Position numbers and translations under genes: made by a program. Shown here piece after piece: positions 24,519 to 36,590 of a stretch of DNA of 64,000 nucleotides. The DNA is taken from positions 11,594,001 through 11,658,000 of the forward strand of contig CM059622.1 of assembly GCA_030435675.1 (NCBI GenBank), written 5' to 3'. Position 1 is the stretch's first letter; every line of letters begins with the position of its first letter. The notes under the pieces were generated by a model. The model saw only the letters and a program-made list of their open reading frames with translations, was not told the DNA's origin and ran no database searches. Source of the stretch: Steinernema hermaphroditum. Taxonomy: Eukaryota > Nematoda > Chromadorea > Rhabditida > Steinernematidae.

Positions 24519-25597
24519 TTACAAACATATTGTAGGCTTCAAATTGCCTGGCGGTTTAATGACGCTCCTTTCAAAGTGTAGCTGGCTGGATACAGCGTTC
24601 GGTTTGCGCAATGCTGGACAAAAATCGTAGCGCACACTGAAAGAAGCGATTACGCCACGTGATTTCTTTGTGATTTACTTACTGTGTGAATGCAAGATAC
24701 AAAATGGGAGACAGCAGAAGGCTGCTGAACATGTAAGTTTGTCCAATGATGAAGTGAATCAGTGGTGTCTTAGGTATGTGGACAATGTAGTTCATGGCAA
24801 GCAGGGTGACGTCGATGGAAAAACGTGTGGCAGCATAGATGAGAACAGTTCCTTCCTTGTGTTTAATGGAGAACTTTTTTGTTTTAAAGTGCATTTTGAC
24901 CATGAATAGAAAAACCGATATGTAAACCAGAAAGGTCACTGAGCAGCTGGCGAACAAAATGACAGCGTTCGTGCGAGTTAACAACCAGGTGTATGGCTTC
25001 CCATAGTCGTACTTCGGAAAATACTGTCCTGGTGGAGCTCTATAGCCACAGTACGGACTGAAAACTGCCAGGAACGAGAAGCATCCGTAAAGAAAGGAGA
25101 GTACGATGAGAATCTAAACGAAAGCATATCGATGGATGTGCTTGGGATAAAGTGAACCTTATTAATAGCAGACGGTAGCTTCAGTTCCGCCATAACTTGA
25201 AGCCGATTTAGCGCCAGAACGAAGCCAAGGAGAACGTCGAGCCTAATACTCGCCGCAAAGAGCTTTACTGTGAAGGAGCCGATCTTGTAGGGGTCTACGT
25301 CGAATACACTCATAAACCCGAACATGAAGCAAGCCGGTGTGACGAGGAGTTGGATCATTCCAATGAGTGACATTATCCGATAGCACTCTTGATTTTTATA
25401 CTTCTTGTTTGTCATGAATACCTGAATATCGCCAATTGAGTCAACTAACCAAATCAAACACGGTTCTTCAAAAGAACTGCTTGCTGGACTTCATTTCACA
25501 AAATTAAACTTACATAGATGAGTCGAATGTAAACAGGCGGTAAAAGGAATGCTTCAGCGATGTACACGATGCCAGTAGCGAAACGGAAGTCGGCCAT
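24519..25597 (-). CDS. SRT-like 7TM chemoreceptor, family A member 5 (divergent)
   Basis: Exons 25597-25514, 25421-25158, 25113-24683, 24636-24519; 897 nt, 298 aa. Helix 1 is MADFRFATGIVYIAEAFLL, ending VYIRLIY. Exon 2 has QECYRIMSLIGMIQLLVTP and GFVLALNRLQVM; exon 3 has FSPYCGYRAPPGQYFPKYDY with KPYTWLL, and EGTVLIYAATRFSID. Exon 4 starts HVRYDF, the least canonical form of the conserved SLRxxF motif, and its tail is longer (39 residues). The frame in exon 4 was chosen because phase 2 of exon 3 requires one base to complete the codon; another frame would stop after 21 residues. It has drifted further than members 2-4 but has no broken segment. Confidence 0.8.
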
Positions 25598-26757
25598 TTT
25601 GGTCTACTTCTGAGATGAAAAAGCAACCTGTCAGAAAAGAATTAATGGGTTTATTAATTTTTTATTAGTATAGTAGGACATGTAAACGTCGAGATCGCAG
25701 AATATCAAACATCGTATCTGTTCAGAAACTGCTAGTTGAGGTACTCTGCAAGGTGATGAGGAATGGCTAATCGTAGTAGATATCTGTGCACTTCGCAAAA
25801 CGAATAAAAAGGGGCAGAACGGTCTTCTTGGAAAGAATGACGACGATCATAATGCAAAACTCCATTATGAGCACTTCGTGAGCGTCACCATTAGTGACTC
25901 AGAATTATATGAGAGAATGTTCTGAAGCATAGAAAGTTGATCAGCACTTTTGCTGGAATGGAAAATTATGGGTAAAGTGGAAAAACAAGTAGCTTTGTAC
26001 GGTTGTCTTTACAAGTTATAACAGGTACAAAAGCCACCGCTTGTGTTTTTCAAATAAACATCTATCAAGTGAATACTTCAAACAGCACTTCAAACAGAAA
26101 TCTCGAAGCTGGAGTTCTGATTCGATTAATCAACGAGTTTAGGTTGCGACTTTAACTCTTGAACAACGACTTGCACTGTGTACAACGTCATATAGAGGAA
26201 CAGGAAAGGTAAGTACCACAGCGTAGTCGATGCTTCCCGACAGGCTTCAGTGGTAGAGGCGGCATCGGATTGCATTAACTTCGATACGCCAAAGAACATA
26301 AAAATCCAGACGAAGGACAGTGATGGAAAGTCTGCACCAATGTCGCTAAGTCGCGAACGAGCTGGATTTGCATCATTGGACAACGCAGACTTCGGAGTCT
26401 CGTGGACCCGATCGTCATCGGCGCAAATGAGAACAACAATGAAAACGGTTCCGTTTCAGAGCCGCCATCTTCATAAAATAGCCGTCTGTACCGAGAACAA
26501 AAACTGATGTACCAAAACTGATCTCAAGTGAGCCAACTTAGTAACATCGTAACGAACGACGTCGCAAACTTGTATGTTGTAGCTTCAACCTTAAACGCTT
26601 TATTCGATTCTTCCTTCGCTTCAATTCGTGCTTCAAATTTGATTGACTCTCGTTTTAGCGTTGCAGTTATTATAACGATTTTGATGAAATTCACGTACAA
26701 CGTACAAAGATCGAAACATTTCACACCTGCGAAGGACGTTAATTTCGCCACCAGATG
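25598..26757. other. Intergenic spacer with an unassigned small frame
   Basis: A minus-strand frame at 26126-26383 encodes a polar stretch followed by a hydrophobic segment (SLSFVWIFMFFGV) and a second one (LWYLPFLFLYMTLY), then a charged tail and stop. It might be the last exon of a small membrane protein, but no upstream exon is evident, so I do not call it a gene. Nothing else is seen. Confidence 0.35.
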
Positions 26758-27750
26758 TTATTGTGGTCCTCGACTCGACTGTCCTATTGTGCTCACGGAA
26801 GTCGTCCTTTGAGCGAAGTGTAAAAAGTCCATGAATTCCAGTCGAATGCTTCTGCAATCCAGTTCCGTCATTTTATGTGTACACGTACAACGCACCTTGT
26901 TAAGCTCAAATACAAAAGAGGCGATATCAACAAACTGTTCAAGATGTACGCGGATCCAGTCAGCAGTTCTGAGTACCATGAGGGAGTGATGGGTGTGAAG
27001 AAAAAGAAGATGGAAAGGCCAAAGTCGACGAAGAAACGAATTCCAGCATAGGCCAATATGTGCATTTCTCTTTGTTTGCTGCTCGATGCCCTTGTCCTTC
27101 TCCACGTAAGAAACACAATTATGACTACATATACTAGGAGGGTAATTGAAGACACAGAAGTGAGAACGTAGCTGTTGACTTTTGCGAAAGCCGCGCTGTA
27201 AGGCTTTGCGAAATCATAACTTCCTAGAAAGTGACCAGGAGTGACGATGTATCCACACAAAGGGCTCAGACATAGGACACAATAAGCGAAACCATATAAA
27301 TAGGTGATAAAATACACCACCTGTAAATTGCATATTTTTGAACAGATGAACAGACGCACTCACCTTGTGGACTATTCCGCGACACTTTATTTTTGTTATA
27401 ACCTCTAACCTATTCAGCGCCAGTACCAAACTAAGGAAAATCTCCATGGCTACACTAGAAGAGAATAAGAGCACAAAAAGGGTGAGAATTCCGTGTGGAT
27501 CGTAGCCGAGAATGTTGATGAGTCCACAGGCGAAGGATCCTGGCGCGGCTGCAAGTTGGACAATTCCAATTTGCGCCATAACACGGTAGCACTGCAGTTG
27601 TCGATGTTTCTTGCGTGAAAGAAAAATCTACGCAAACGAAAGTTGGGATTTGTGGGTTGTATAACTTACATATATTATCCTGATATAAGCTGGGGGGAGA
27701 AAAATACCAAAGGCCATGTAGAGAAATCCGAACATCCAAAAGGAGTCCAT
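26758..27750 (-). CDS. SRT-like 7TM chemoreceptor, family A member 6
   Basis: Exons 27750-27670 (81 nt, one codon shorter than usual), 27627-27364, 27320-26896 (425 nt), 26851-26758; 864 nt, 287 aa. MDSFWMFGFLYMAFGIFLP is helix 1. Exon 2 has LQCYRVMAQIGIVQLAAAPG and SLVLALNRLEVI; exon 3 has SPLCGYIVTPGHFLGSYDF with KPYSAAF, and HILAYAGIRFFVDFGLS. Exon 4 begins RSIRLEFMDF. The SPxCGYxxxPGxxxGSYDFxKPY loop and the 425-nt exon 3 place it with the plus-strand members at 40.8, 43.7 and 49.1 kb rather than with its minus-strand neighbours. This suggests it is an older branch point or was moved. Confidence 0.83.
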
Positions 27751-29609
27751 ATTCTGAACAGTGAGCTTTAGACAAGTGATCAGATCTAGGGTATCACATA
27801 CATAATTAAGCACGGTCTCTCATGCAATGACGACTTACGGATATGGATAATATGAATGTCCGTTTACAGGAAATACCGAGTTATATCAACAGTTACACGT
27901 ATACGAAGCAGTAGGGGACAATGGTAGAACTCTCACGGAGGTTCGAAAGTAAAAGAGTTTCCTCGAATAGATTATGAAATGTGAGAAGATTACGCACGAG
28001 TTTGTTGAGTCATTAGAAGTAATTTGTTTACGTGACCGTTCAAATATCGAGAACGTCTGAAGTTTTGGGAAGATCATAGTCGTTGAGGACTCAATGATCA
28101 AATGAGCGAAAGAGAGCACGTAAATTCATGGTGCAGTTATCTTTAACAGACCGTTATCTTTAACAGGTCGGTCCATTTCAAATGCAAATGAAGCACAATT
28201 CAAATTGAGTCCGAGCATATAAAAATGCTGAAGTTATACCAAGAATTTTTGATTAGAACCTTATGAATTTTCTCATCAAAAATTTATTCTTGCTATTTAG
28301 TAGAACAACCATGAGTCGATGGCTAGATCAGATCAACAAAAATCTTATAGCAAAAAGATAAAGCATTAACAAACGAGATCTGAGAAGGTCGAAGTTCATT
28401 CAGCACTAGTTCCGCTTCGGTGTGCTCTGCTATTCTAAACGCGAAAAATAATTTGGACACAATGAACAAAGGGCGATATAAGCCTCTTAAAGAAGCAGTC
28501 TTTGATTGACTAATCCATTTGTCTCAAAACGCCGAGAACTCAATCCGCTCGACGACAGAGAAACCGCCGAGTCGCCGACATTTCTGCTACATCACAGTAG
28601 TTCCGAAAATGGCAGTTCCGTGTCTTGGCATTTTCCCACTACAGCAGAAGTGAGTGGCAGTTGCACATTCGTTGCAAGAGTTAGAGTCAGTCACAAAAGT
28701 TTCTGACAGATGACAGCCATTCGGCAACAGCACGAAAGGATCGCTATAGCAGTTGGTTAATGTAAAAATGTATCTATATCGTTTATGTACCTATTTCATA
28801 GAAAATATACGGAGACATTTCAAAGCTTTAATGTTTTTTATGCTACTTACTGTTTCATAGTTGACGGGAAATGCGGAAACGAAGCAATTTGTCAAGCAGC
28901 TTATACTTGAGCAAAAAACTGTGCCGGTCTTGCTAGCAGCTTACAATAGCTGTGGTTTTTTTTTCGGAGCAGGCACTGGAGAAGAAACGGGCGATCGATT
29001 TCATATCGATTTTGATTTCAGATTCGGTGATGAAACGTCCAACATTTATGAGCCTTGAGCCGATGAGCCGATGAACATAGCATTCCAGTCCTTGTAATAG
29101 CTCTTTGATTGAATCGTGCTGAGTGCAAGAGCCCACACCACAAATCAATGTTCTAGCTGACGTACTCGATTTTTAATTAAACAGCATTTTGCACCATCAT
29201 ATACACCTGGTTTCCGTTAAACTGGTGATTGAAGCCTGCACCACACAGATTCTACGAGTTTTTGCGAGTTTATCTTAGACGACCCAACCAACTGAAAGAC
29301 CCCACGCAGGTACCGCACACGTTTTTTGTTTATCAGTTAGCACACAATTGTTTATAAGAATACCACAAAGGTTCGCGACAATAAACACTGCACAAACACT
29401 TAATGTTTTACCAGCGGAGCCACTCGATCTTTAATTGAAACGCATATTTTTGCACTCATACATTAGGTGCGCCTGGTTTTTTTAAACTTAGGTGCAATCA
29501 TAAAAGTAATTACAATCTGCACCAAACAGGTATTGAATATGTTTTTTATTTATCAGCACCCAACTGTTCATTAGAGCATCACAAAAATTCGCTACAATAA
29601 GCACAGATC
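27751..29609. repeat. Spacer with a divergent tandem duplication next to the family B gene
   Basis: Most of this 1.9 kb shows no gene. From about 29160 to 29605 are two direct, diverged copies (about 29165-29400 and 29430-29605) sharing the order CTCGAT(T/C)TTTAATT, CACCTGGTTT or CGCCTGGTTT, CTGCACCA(C/A)ACAG, TTTTTTNTTTATCAG, then a CACAA-rich end with (A)CAATAA. The second copy abuts the stop codon of the next receptor. Confidence 0.5.
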
Positions 29610-30605
29610 TTAGGACACGCGATGCAACATCAAGTTCGAAATCTTCATATTGTGTCTCAGAAGTAAAAAGTAACCAAGGGTCTTAAGTGTGAAGTCCATT
29701 GCGGTACCCAGCGCTCCAAACGGCCCAATATACCTCCCTAAATCAATGTGTGCCTGAAATATGTCTATCAACAGATATAACAGTGAAAGTAGCTTACAAG
29801 ATTCGAGAGTAACATGTCGATAATGAACGGAATCGTTTCGCAGAAGAATCGCACATAGAAGACGTACAGTGCGAACTTGTTCGCCTGAATTCTTCAAGTC
29901 GTCTTTGCCACGATATGCCTAGCTCACCCCTCGTTCAAATGCTGATTTTCTTGAAGTACGATACTTGTGGACCAAGTAGAATAGATAGGTTCCAAGAATC
30001 AAGATTATCGCCGTTATGAAAATGGTGAAAACACTCGACCAAATGCGAACAGGGGCGCTGTTTGGAGCCATGCAGTTAAATGAATAGCAACCTAGAGATC
30101 CAGGTAATTATGAATTGTCATATACCGACTTACCTTCGGGAACAGGCCGCCCCTTAGGCGCCGAATTAATAACCATCATGCAAGTGGCGCCAGTTGATCC
30201 AATTAAGAAGAATACACACACAATGGACAACGTAGTGTAGTTGAATTTTGTGTCAGTCTTTGTAGGGCGCACCAAGCAGCGAATTCTCTGTGCAAAGAGT
30301 CCTATGGTGACACAATTGTGGAACTGACGAATCACCAAGTAGATATGCGTAACGATAAGAAGGAAGAATGTATTTTCGGGGATATTCGGGATAAGGCCCC
30401 ATCCGAAAAGTATCCATTGAGTAGCTAAGACGATGTTTTGAACGGCGAGAAGGGAAATGGATCCCAAGAAGAGACTCAAGAACACAGACTGTTTCCACAG
30501 TGCAAATAGAGATTTTTGGTAAAAAATAAATGTCAGTAGTAGGAGAGTGATTATGCTGATGGTGATAGCGATGGAGTATTCAATAAGTACAATCTGTTTG
30601 AGCAT
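29610..30605 (-). CDS. 7TM chemoreceptor-like protein, family B, copy 2 (divergent paralogue)
   Basis: Exons 30605-30134, 30091-29928, 29884-29798, 29753-29610; 867 nt, 288 aa. Helix 1 begins almost at the start (LIEYSIAITISIITLLLL). The third-helix motif is GLFAQRIRCLVRP, compared with LFLQRIAIIIYP in the other two members. Exon 3 has VFYVRFFCETIPF, matching FFVRMIFEVIPL. Exon 4 has GRYIGPFGALGTAMDF, matching SYYIGPFGATGS. Exons 1 and 3 are exactly the same length as in the two other copies (472 and 87 nt). Exon 2 is 164 instead of 155 nt and exon 4 is 144 instead of 153, so the total is identical. It lacks their near-identity, so it is an old paralogue. Confidence 0.82.
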
Positions 30606-32287
30606 CTCAGCGGGAACTAAACGTGTGAGTGACGCTCTAGTCTGCGTGATGCTGGCAACTAACAGAAAAGTGCCACACTATAGCGTATGATTTCACCGAC
30701 TTAAACGACTTACGACGGTCGCTCTATGATTTCACCTGCTTTGATTAATGCCTTTGTCATTTAATTCTTACTCAATCGCGAACTCCTTAAGTATACGTGC
30801 GAATTCTGTGAAAGCTCAGTTCGCAAAACGGAAAGGCACAACGAATTTATGGTGTGATGATATGAGCTTCATCAGATTTAGGTGTACGTTATAAATAAGT
30901 GATCTTCAATCAACGAGTCTCAGCTTTGGCTTGCGTTGTCCGCCAACTCTGCTTTTAAATTTTTAAACTTTAAAGTAATTTGTGATTGGATTCGGTCTGC
31001 TCTCAATAATTACTGAAGGCCATCTCCTGCATGTGATTGTCAGAAGAGCGTGTGTACTGCAAAGTGGGGACGTCAGGAAAAGCCAAATTAGTCGAAGACA
31101 CTACTAATTTCCAACTTTCCTGCCAATTCGGACTCCTGTTGTACTCGAGACTCGGACTCGCTTGGAAATCCAAAACGAGTTTGGACTCAACCGGTATCGC
31201 TGGTTGCAATTCCGATGTCCGCGCCTCTAGCCGCTTTGACGTTTGAGAACGTCAGGTCCGCCTGTGCTACCGCTTGAAAACTCGACATGCATAGCAAGTG
31301 AAAAGGCGGATGAAAAATGAACTATGCAGATTAGTTATTAGAGGGTTGTTAGATGTTGTAAGTTAGTTATTGATTATGTTCTAGGATACTGAGAAATATC
31401 TTAATGGGCCAGCAAGTCCAAGGGTGGACCCTACATCGACATTGGAGCATTTGCAGTCATGGCGCAGTAGTACCTAAGCTAAAAGAAGAGATGTCTCTTT
31501 CCCTCTGTGCTCGCCTTTTCCACCCTTAGGTGTGCCACGCGGATTTTGAATACAAAGTTGTTACTGAAGAGAATAATTACAATAAAAGACAGGAAAGAGA
31601 ATCGGCTTCTTTTGACGATGGGAAGTCGGCTCCTTCTGCGGGCGAAGGGGACGACTTGACGTGAAGAAGTAGTGAAGTCGACAAAAGTGAAGAACTGTCG
31701 AACTGGGACTGTGGTGACTGAAGAACTGAAGAATTGAAGAACTGTGTAGTGGGAGCGGCTTCCAGCTTTTTATGCAGTTATATGTTTGTTAAACTGGTTG
31801 CGCTCCGTCGCTGGGAACGGAATGCTGTTGGGAGCTGGACGGAAGTCGCAGTGGCTGATGGGAACATGGTCGCGTTAGCGAGATAAGCTGTCCTGCCACT
31901 TCTGTAGAAAGCGACCAGTTATTTTTGCTGCCGATGTCTTGATGGACTTAAGCCGATCAATGAAACCTGAAATGTTGGTTTTGAAATTTAACGTTTCAAT
32001 AGACAAGTATAAAGGATACTTAGTGAAATAAATGGTTGTTTTCAGATACCCAGCTCTTTATCTTCTCGACTCTCGTAAAGCCTTAATGGGAATCCTCATT
32101 GACATGTATATACAGTGACGAGTCCGCCATTATAGGCAGATCATTGGTTGTGTGCATACGATAACAATTCTAGGTTCATCATGATTGTTATGATTGTTTG
32201 GCTTATAAGGAATTCTATTAGACACATGAATATTGAATTTCCTAGACCAGAAATCTCCTCTCAGTTTACCTCCGTCGCTTTGTTCGA
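30606..32287. repeat. Spacer with repeat fragments and a possible minus-strand LTR
   Basis: At about 31070-31250 lies a repeat containing GACTCGGACTCGCTTGG, the reverse complement of part of 18490-18590. At about 31540-31890 the minus strand reads like a retroelement promoter/leader: GCATAAAAAGC followed by a C/T-rich leader with TTCTTCA repeats, then TTTTATTGTAATTATT. I could not find matched ends, so an LTR is only suggested. No gene is seen. Confidence 0.35.
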
Positions 32288-33289
32288 ATGTCAACACTTC
32301 AGCTGTTCGTTGGCGTAACGTATATTTCAATCGCTTTATTCATACCTCCCATGTACTTAAGGGTCATACATGTAGGTTGCGCAGCGATTTATCCTTTAAG
32401 TGTAGATGGATTGTTATAGATTTTACTGCGAACCAAGAAGTACAGGTCACTTGAGTGCTATCGCATTATCATTCAAATGGGGATTCTTCAAAATATGTGC
32501 TCTCCTGCGCCCTTCTTCTTCGGCTTAACTCAGCTGCTTAATTATGACTACTTCTCCGTGGCATCATTCACGAACAAGCTGGGAATGGTCGTGATACGAA
32601 CAGAAGGAATCTTGAACTTTCTCCTGGCTCTGAACAGGATGAAGATTGTCTGTGAAGTGAAAATTCACCCAGTGGTCTTCAAGGTAAGATACTCATTAAC
32701 TAAAAGGCAGAGGAAATTGTGGATTTCAGAGTCTGACAGCTTCGGCGTACATCTATTTTTTGCTTAATAACATACTGTATTGCTCACCGTGGGCCGATAT
32801 GTTGGCTGTACCTGGGATATTTTACACTTTCGACGATTTTAGTCGGCCCTACACCGCTCTTATTTCCGAGATCAGTGGCACTATCTACCAAGTCTCTCTA
32901 TGTTCTACATTTCTTGCGTACGTCGCCATTGTCTCTTATGTTGCCTATAAAAAACGGCTAATGAACAGTAAATGCAATACCCAGCGAGAACGACATATTA
33001 TCATTTACGCATTCACACGTTTTCTGATTGACCTCAGCTTGTCAGTTATTACTCACTACATAAGCCTTCCCAAGGTACCGTTGACTGGCTTCATCACCTA
33101 CAGCTGTTACTGCCTTAATACGCTTTTTGTTCCTCCTTTCTTATACTTGTGCCTCAACGCGTATGTTAGTCATCCCTTAAACGATACCAGCTGTCATTTT
33201 ATAGATCTCTGCGCGAAGAATTCTTCGGTCGAAAGAAGACGGCTAAAGTAGCAGCGGTTAGGAGTGTTATTGGAAGCATGAAAGCATAA
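32288..33289 (+). CDS. SRT-like 7TM chemoreceptor, family A member 7
   Basis: Exons 32288-32371, 32420-32683, 32730-33160, 33205-33289; 864 nt, 287 aa. Helix 1 is MSTLQLFVGVTYISIALFI, ending PMYLRVIH. Exon 2 has SLECYRIIIQMGILQNM, NYDYFSVASFTNKLGMVVIR and FLLALNRMKIV. Exon 3 opens SLTASAYIYFLLN and has SPWADMLAVPGIFYTFDDF with RPYTALI, so the CG pair of other members is replaced by WAD, and RERHIIIYAFTRFLIDL. Exon 4 begins ASLREEFF. It is the first plus-strand family A gene and shares the acidic (T/A)EG-LNFLLALNR helix 3 style with members 1, 8 and 9, so orientation does not follow sequence group. No poly(A) signal is obvious nearby. Confidence 0.83.
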
Positions 33290-33889
33290 TCATTGATCGA
33301 GTATCACGTCACACCGTGACCTGTAATACCATTGTTTTGCTCCGTTAACCCCGCAGCGAACATGTCGAACATGTCGGGATTGGGTCCCACCACGATCTCC
33401 CGGCTATAGTGTGTGGGCGGAAGCTAGCGGGGGAATAAGCGTGCGTTGTTGTGAGTTGAGCTTTTGGCACGGATAAAGTTGTTTTGTTGCAACGTGTGTC
33501 TCTCGTTCTGCACAAGCGCACTCCGCCTGCTGATTCTCCCTCGTATCCAGCCTGAGGATACAACAAACAGGAAGAAAAAGCCTCCAACTGGAAGAGTGAT
33601 CAGACAAGTCGTCACAGGAACTACACATCGTCGTCAAAGGCGATTAGCAGAGCAAGGAAGGGCAGACTCCGCGTGCAGCCTCCTGAGGATCGGACTGAAT
33701 GATTTGACACGAACGCCCGCCTCATGCTTTTCTTTTAAGCTACTCAAAGTTTGTACTACACGTCTTGCTAAAATACCACTTCATGACTTTATTTATATAC
33801 GGTAATTACAATGTTTCTTTTTCTGTTCCGGTTTCCATTTCCTGATATTATGGTTCGGAATTTCACAGGCGGTGGTAGTTTCTTGAGAT
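33290..33889. other. Intergenic spacer between divergent-type receptors
   Basis: Overlapping open frames on both strands around 33345-33805 come from a locally GC-richer segment. They have no splice context, and I consider them non-coding or repeat-derived. Nothing else is supported. Confidence 0.35.
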
Positions 33890-34876
33890 TCAGTTCACAA
33901 CATGGACACGTCTGACGGTTCTGCACCGACAGATGTCGAAAACTTCGCTTTTCAGGTTCCTAAAGCCGGTCTTTTATTTTTTCCAAAACCTTCCATTCAC
34001 CTACTTGCAAAGTATCAAATAAAGGAGTGGAGGCACAAATAGTTCATTTAAGACAAAGGCTACACTAAGAAGAAAGCGGATCCAGGGTACAGCAGGGATC
34101 GGACAGAAGGCAAACACCACATACAGAAACGTGTCACACGAGAATCGGGCAAAAGCATTGATAAGAAGAGCCTTTTCGGTGCTGAAGTGGACTCGGCCAG
34201 TTATTATCGTGCGCTTGCGCACAATACATCCTGTGAGCAATACGTAGACTAGAAGAGTGATCAAGTAGATCGACACAATTGCTATGCCATTAATTTGCAT
34301 GAAAAGCGTCGAATACGGCTTTGAGCGATCGAATGCCGCGATATACTGTTCAGCATCGTATTCGAATCCAACCCAAGGTGACGAGATTACGGCAAAGGTG
34401 AGCAGACTGCATGCGATGGCTACGATGAATAGTACCTCAAAACTCTTTGAGTTTTATTAAGCGTGACACGGAATGTTACCCGATGTATAACAACGGGATA
34501 ATGCAAATCACACAGTATGCGGAACCGGTTCAGTGCCAGAATGAAGTTGAGAACAGCGGTCATCCTCACACTGGGTGGGTAGGCTTTCATCAGCAGTGAA
34601 GTCATACCATAGAAATCGTAGCCTAGAAGATGAGAGACTCCGCACATGAATGTACCCGGTGCCATGAACAATTGAGAAATACCAATATAAGCCATCAGTC
34701 GGTAGCACTCGAGATCCCTGTAGTCTTTCCTCGCGACGAATATCTGCCATTTAACACATGTAGATCCAATTCAGATATGTACGGTGACTTACGTAAACAA
34801 TTCGTATATAAATAGGAGACAGTACAACCGTAAGCGAGATCAAAACCCAGCCAGCGATATGATGAAAGTCATCCAT
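33890..34876 (-). CDS. SRT-like 7TM chemoreceptor, family A member 8
   Basis: Exons 34876-34793, 34743-34480, 34435-34005, 33959-33890; 849 nt, 282 aa, the shortest complete member because its tail is only 23 residues. Motifs: MDDFHHIAGWVLISLTVVL with SPIYIRIVY; LECYRLMAYIGISQLFMAP; FILALNRFRIL; an acidic loop EYDAEQYIAAFDRSKPYSTLF; EKALLINAFARFSCD, with Cys in place of the usual hydrophobic residue; and exon 4 KNLKSEVF. The acceptor before exon 3 (TTTTGAG) is weak compared with the TTTCAG norm, so this junction is the least certain, although the 431-nt exon length supports it. The gene is tail-to-tail with member 7. Confidence 0.78.
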
Positions 34877-35439
34877 CTCAGACGGCACGAACTCACAGAC
34901 TAAACGTATTCTTCTGTCATGCAAATGAGCCGGAGAAACAAAATTCTCTCGAGCGCGATACTCAAATGTTAGCCGCATGTATAAACTTGGACTTTCTAAG
35001 AACACGTACTTTATACGTTTTCTAATGAGCTTGTTCACTGCAGTGTCTATGACCCTTAAAATGGATAAATCACTGTCAATATGCGGTCTCCACAAGAGCG
35101 AAATTTTGGGAGCAACAAGAAATGTCATAGAAAATGTGTCTTGCTATTCTAATATAGCCGCCGACAAATGAAAGTACCGATCAAATACATTTGCTTCGGT
35201 GGCTACGTATACCTACAAATAATAAATCGAACAGCATATGTACTTAATTAAAACATTTCGTTAAATTCGGTCAAAATTAGAACTTTTGCGCTAGGGTGCG
35301 CATTTTCTATTGGATAATATGTACGGGGTGCGCCAGCTAAACTGCAACATAATAAATCTACCGAAACTTTCCGTCGCATTCTATAAACTCAACAATTTTA
35401 TACTCAAAATAATGCCACAACACTCACGATTTTCACGAT

Positions 35440-35930
35440 TTTACTTCATGAATCAAAGGCGTTACGCCTTGCATGACACCGATTAATAGACATCAGAGGA
35501 TATCACTTATAGACGGCTTCATTCCTGGCGCGGCGTTGATGTTGAACCGGTGGGAAACTTCTTCTTCTCGGGGCGTTTGAGGAGGCTTCTGCGTCAGAGG
35601 AGGCTTCTGAGCTCGCATCTGCTACGGAGAGATGAGTCCGTGGTTCGGGGGTTGCGTCTTCCTCAGTGTTGTTGTCCTCAGAGCGTCGGCGACCTTCGGG
35701 ATGACATCTCACGCAGCGTCGGCCGTCGGATTTCTGGCGTTGGACATCTTGTTGTCAGCGGTGGTGGGACTACGGTTTCCGGGTGTCCCAATTCCCTGTG
35801 GAAGCCGGAACACTCACAACTGCCACAGCGTTTGCTGTCTGACCAACCCGACGCTCAGAGAGCGATCGGAGGGACCGACCGCTCGCCACCGCGACACGAG
35901 TGAGTGTCCCCCACAACACTCACTAACTCG
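35440..35930 (+). repeat. GC-rich interspersed repeat, copy 2 of 3
   Basis: Matches about 38640-39130 over most of its length in inverted orientation, and about 18640-18830 over a shorter part. Shared landmarks are ACTTCATGAATCAAAGGCGTTACGCC near the left end (reverse of a segment near 39085), GGCGTTGGACATCTTGTTGTC, GTGGGACTACGG, and GGGTGTCCCAATTCCC. The plus-strand frame VLRASATFGMTSHAAS...DILLSAVVGLR is conserved between copies, but no complete protein is recognisable. Element class unknown; LTR or DNA-transposon remnants are both possible. Confidence 0.55.
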
Positions 35931-35934
35931 ATTA

Positions 35935-36590
35935 TTACAAGAAATGGTTGATATGGTCGTTTGCCTTGATGCATGTCTAAATACGTTTGAGGAACGAAAC
36001 CGCGATAGACGCGGTCATCTGTGGGGCAATCTCCTTTCACACGCACTCAAGAGCGTTCTTCAGGGAATCCATAATTCCAGAGATTCAAATCCAGCGAATG
36101 CTGCAAATTGATTTGTTCGGCACATTGGACCTAAGCCAGCCCAAAGTTGTTCTGACGCTGTGTGCGGGCGCGCCGTCCTGTCGGAAGGTCCAGCCGATTC
36201 CTCTGAACTTCTCCGCCGCCCATGGTTTCACCACGCCTTCTAGAATCTTTTCCGGATACATCTCAGCCGTGAAACTTTTGTTGTGTTCTGGGCAACCAGC
36301 TTCGGGGTGCCCAAGACTTCTGGCTTCTGGAACAGCGGGAGTGCGCGTTGTTCTCTTTCTATCCTTTTTGACCCTGTGCTGTCTCCTTGTAGCGATCAAC
36401 GACTCTCTTGACCTCATACCATCGAATCTGAGGGCTTTTACAATACCCGGATTCTTGACTACGCGCTTGTCCATCCGAACGATGGCAAGACAGTTTTCAG
36501 GTTTTAGCATTTTCTTCTGGAATAACAGCGAAATGACAGTCAACGAATCAAAAATTTTGCAATTTATCTGGGTCACTCTGTATATCGGAC
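35935..36590 (-). pseudogene. Internally deleted mariner/Tc1-type transposase remnant
   Basis: Read on the minus strand, this contains RRQHRVKKDRKRTTRT (the helix-turn-helix region), then after a deletion FTAEMYPEKILEGVVKPW, WTFRQDGAPAHSVRTTLGWL and LRSNVPN, followed by a frameshifted version of the SPDLNPLD block and a 3' part ending in a TAA near 35936. QDGAPAHS holds the second catalytic Asp of the mariner DDE/D triad. The first Asp region is missing and the third block is out of frame, so it is dead. GGGTCACTCTGTATA at 36570-36584 may be the outer terminal repeat. Confidence 0.7.

Noticed and set aside
26126..26383. 85-codon minus-strand frame with two hydrophobic stretches
   Set aside because: The frame is open only a short way upstream, no exon joins it convincingly, and it lacks the chemoreceptor signatures.
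31540..31890. Solo LTR as a firm call
   Set aside because: A TATA-like box and CT-rich leader on the minus strand are suggestive, but I found no TG...CA ends or target-site duplication, so it is mentioned only in the spacer entry.
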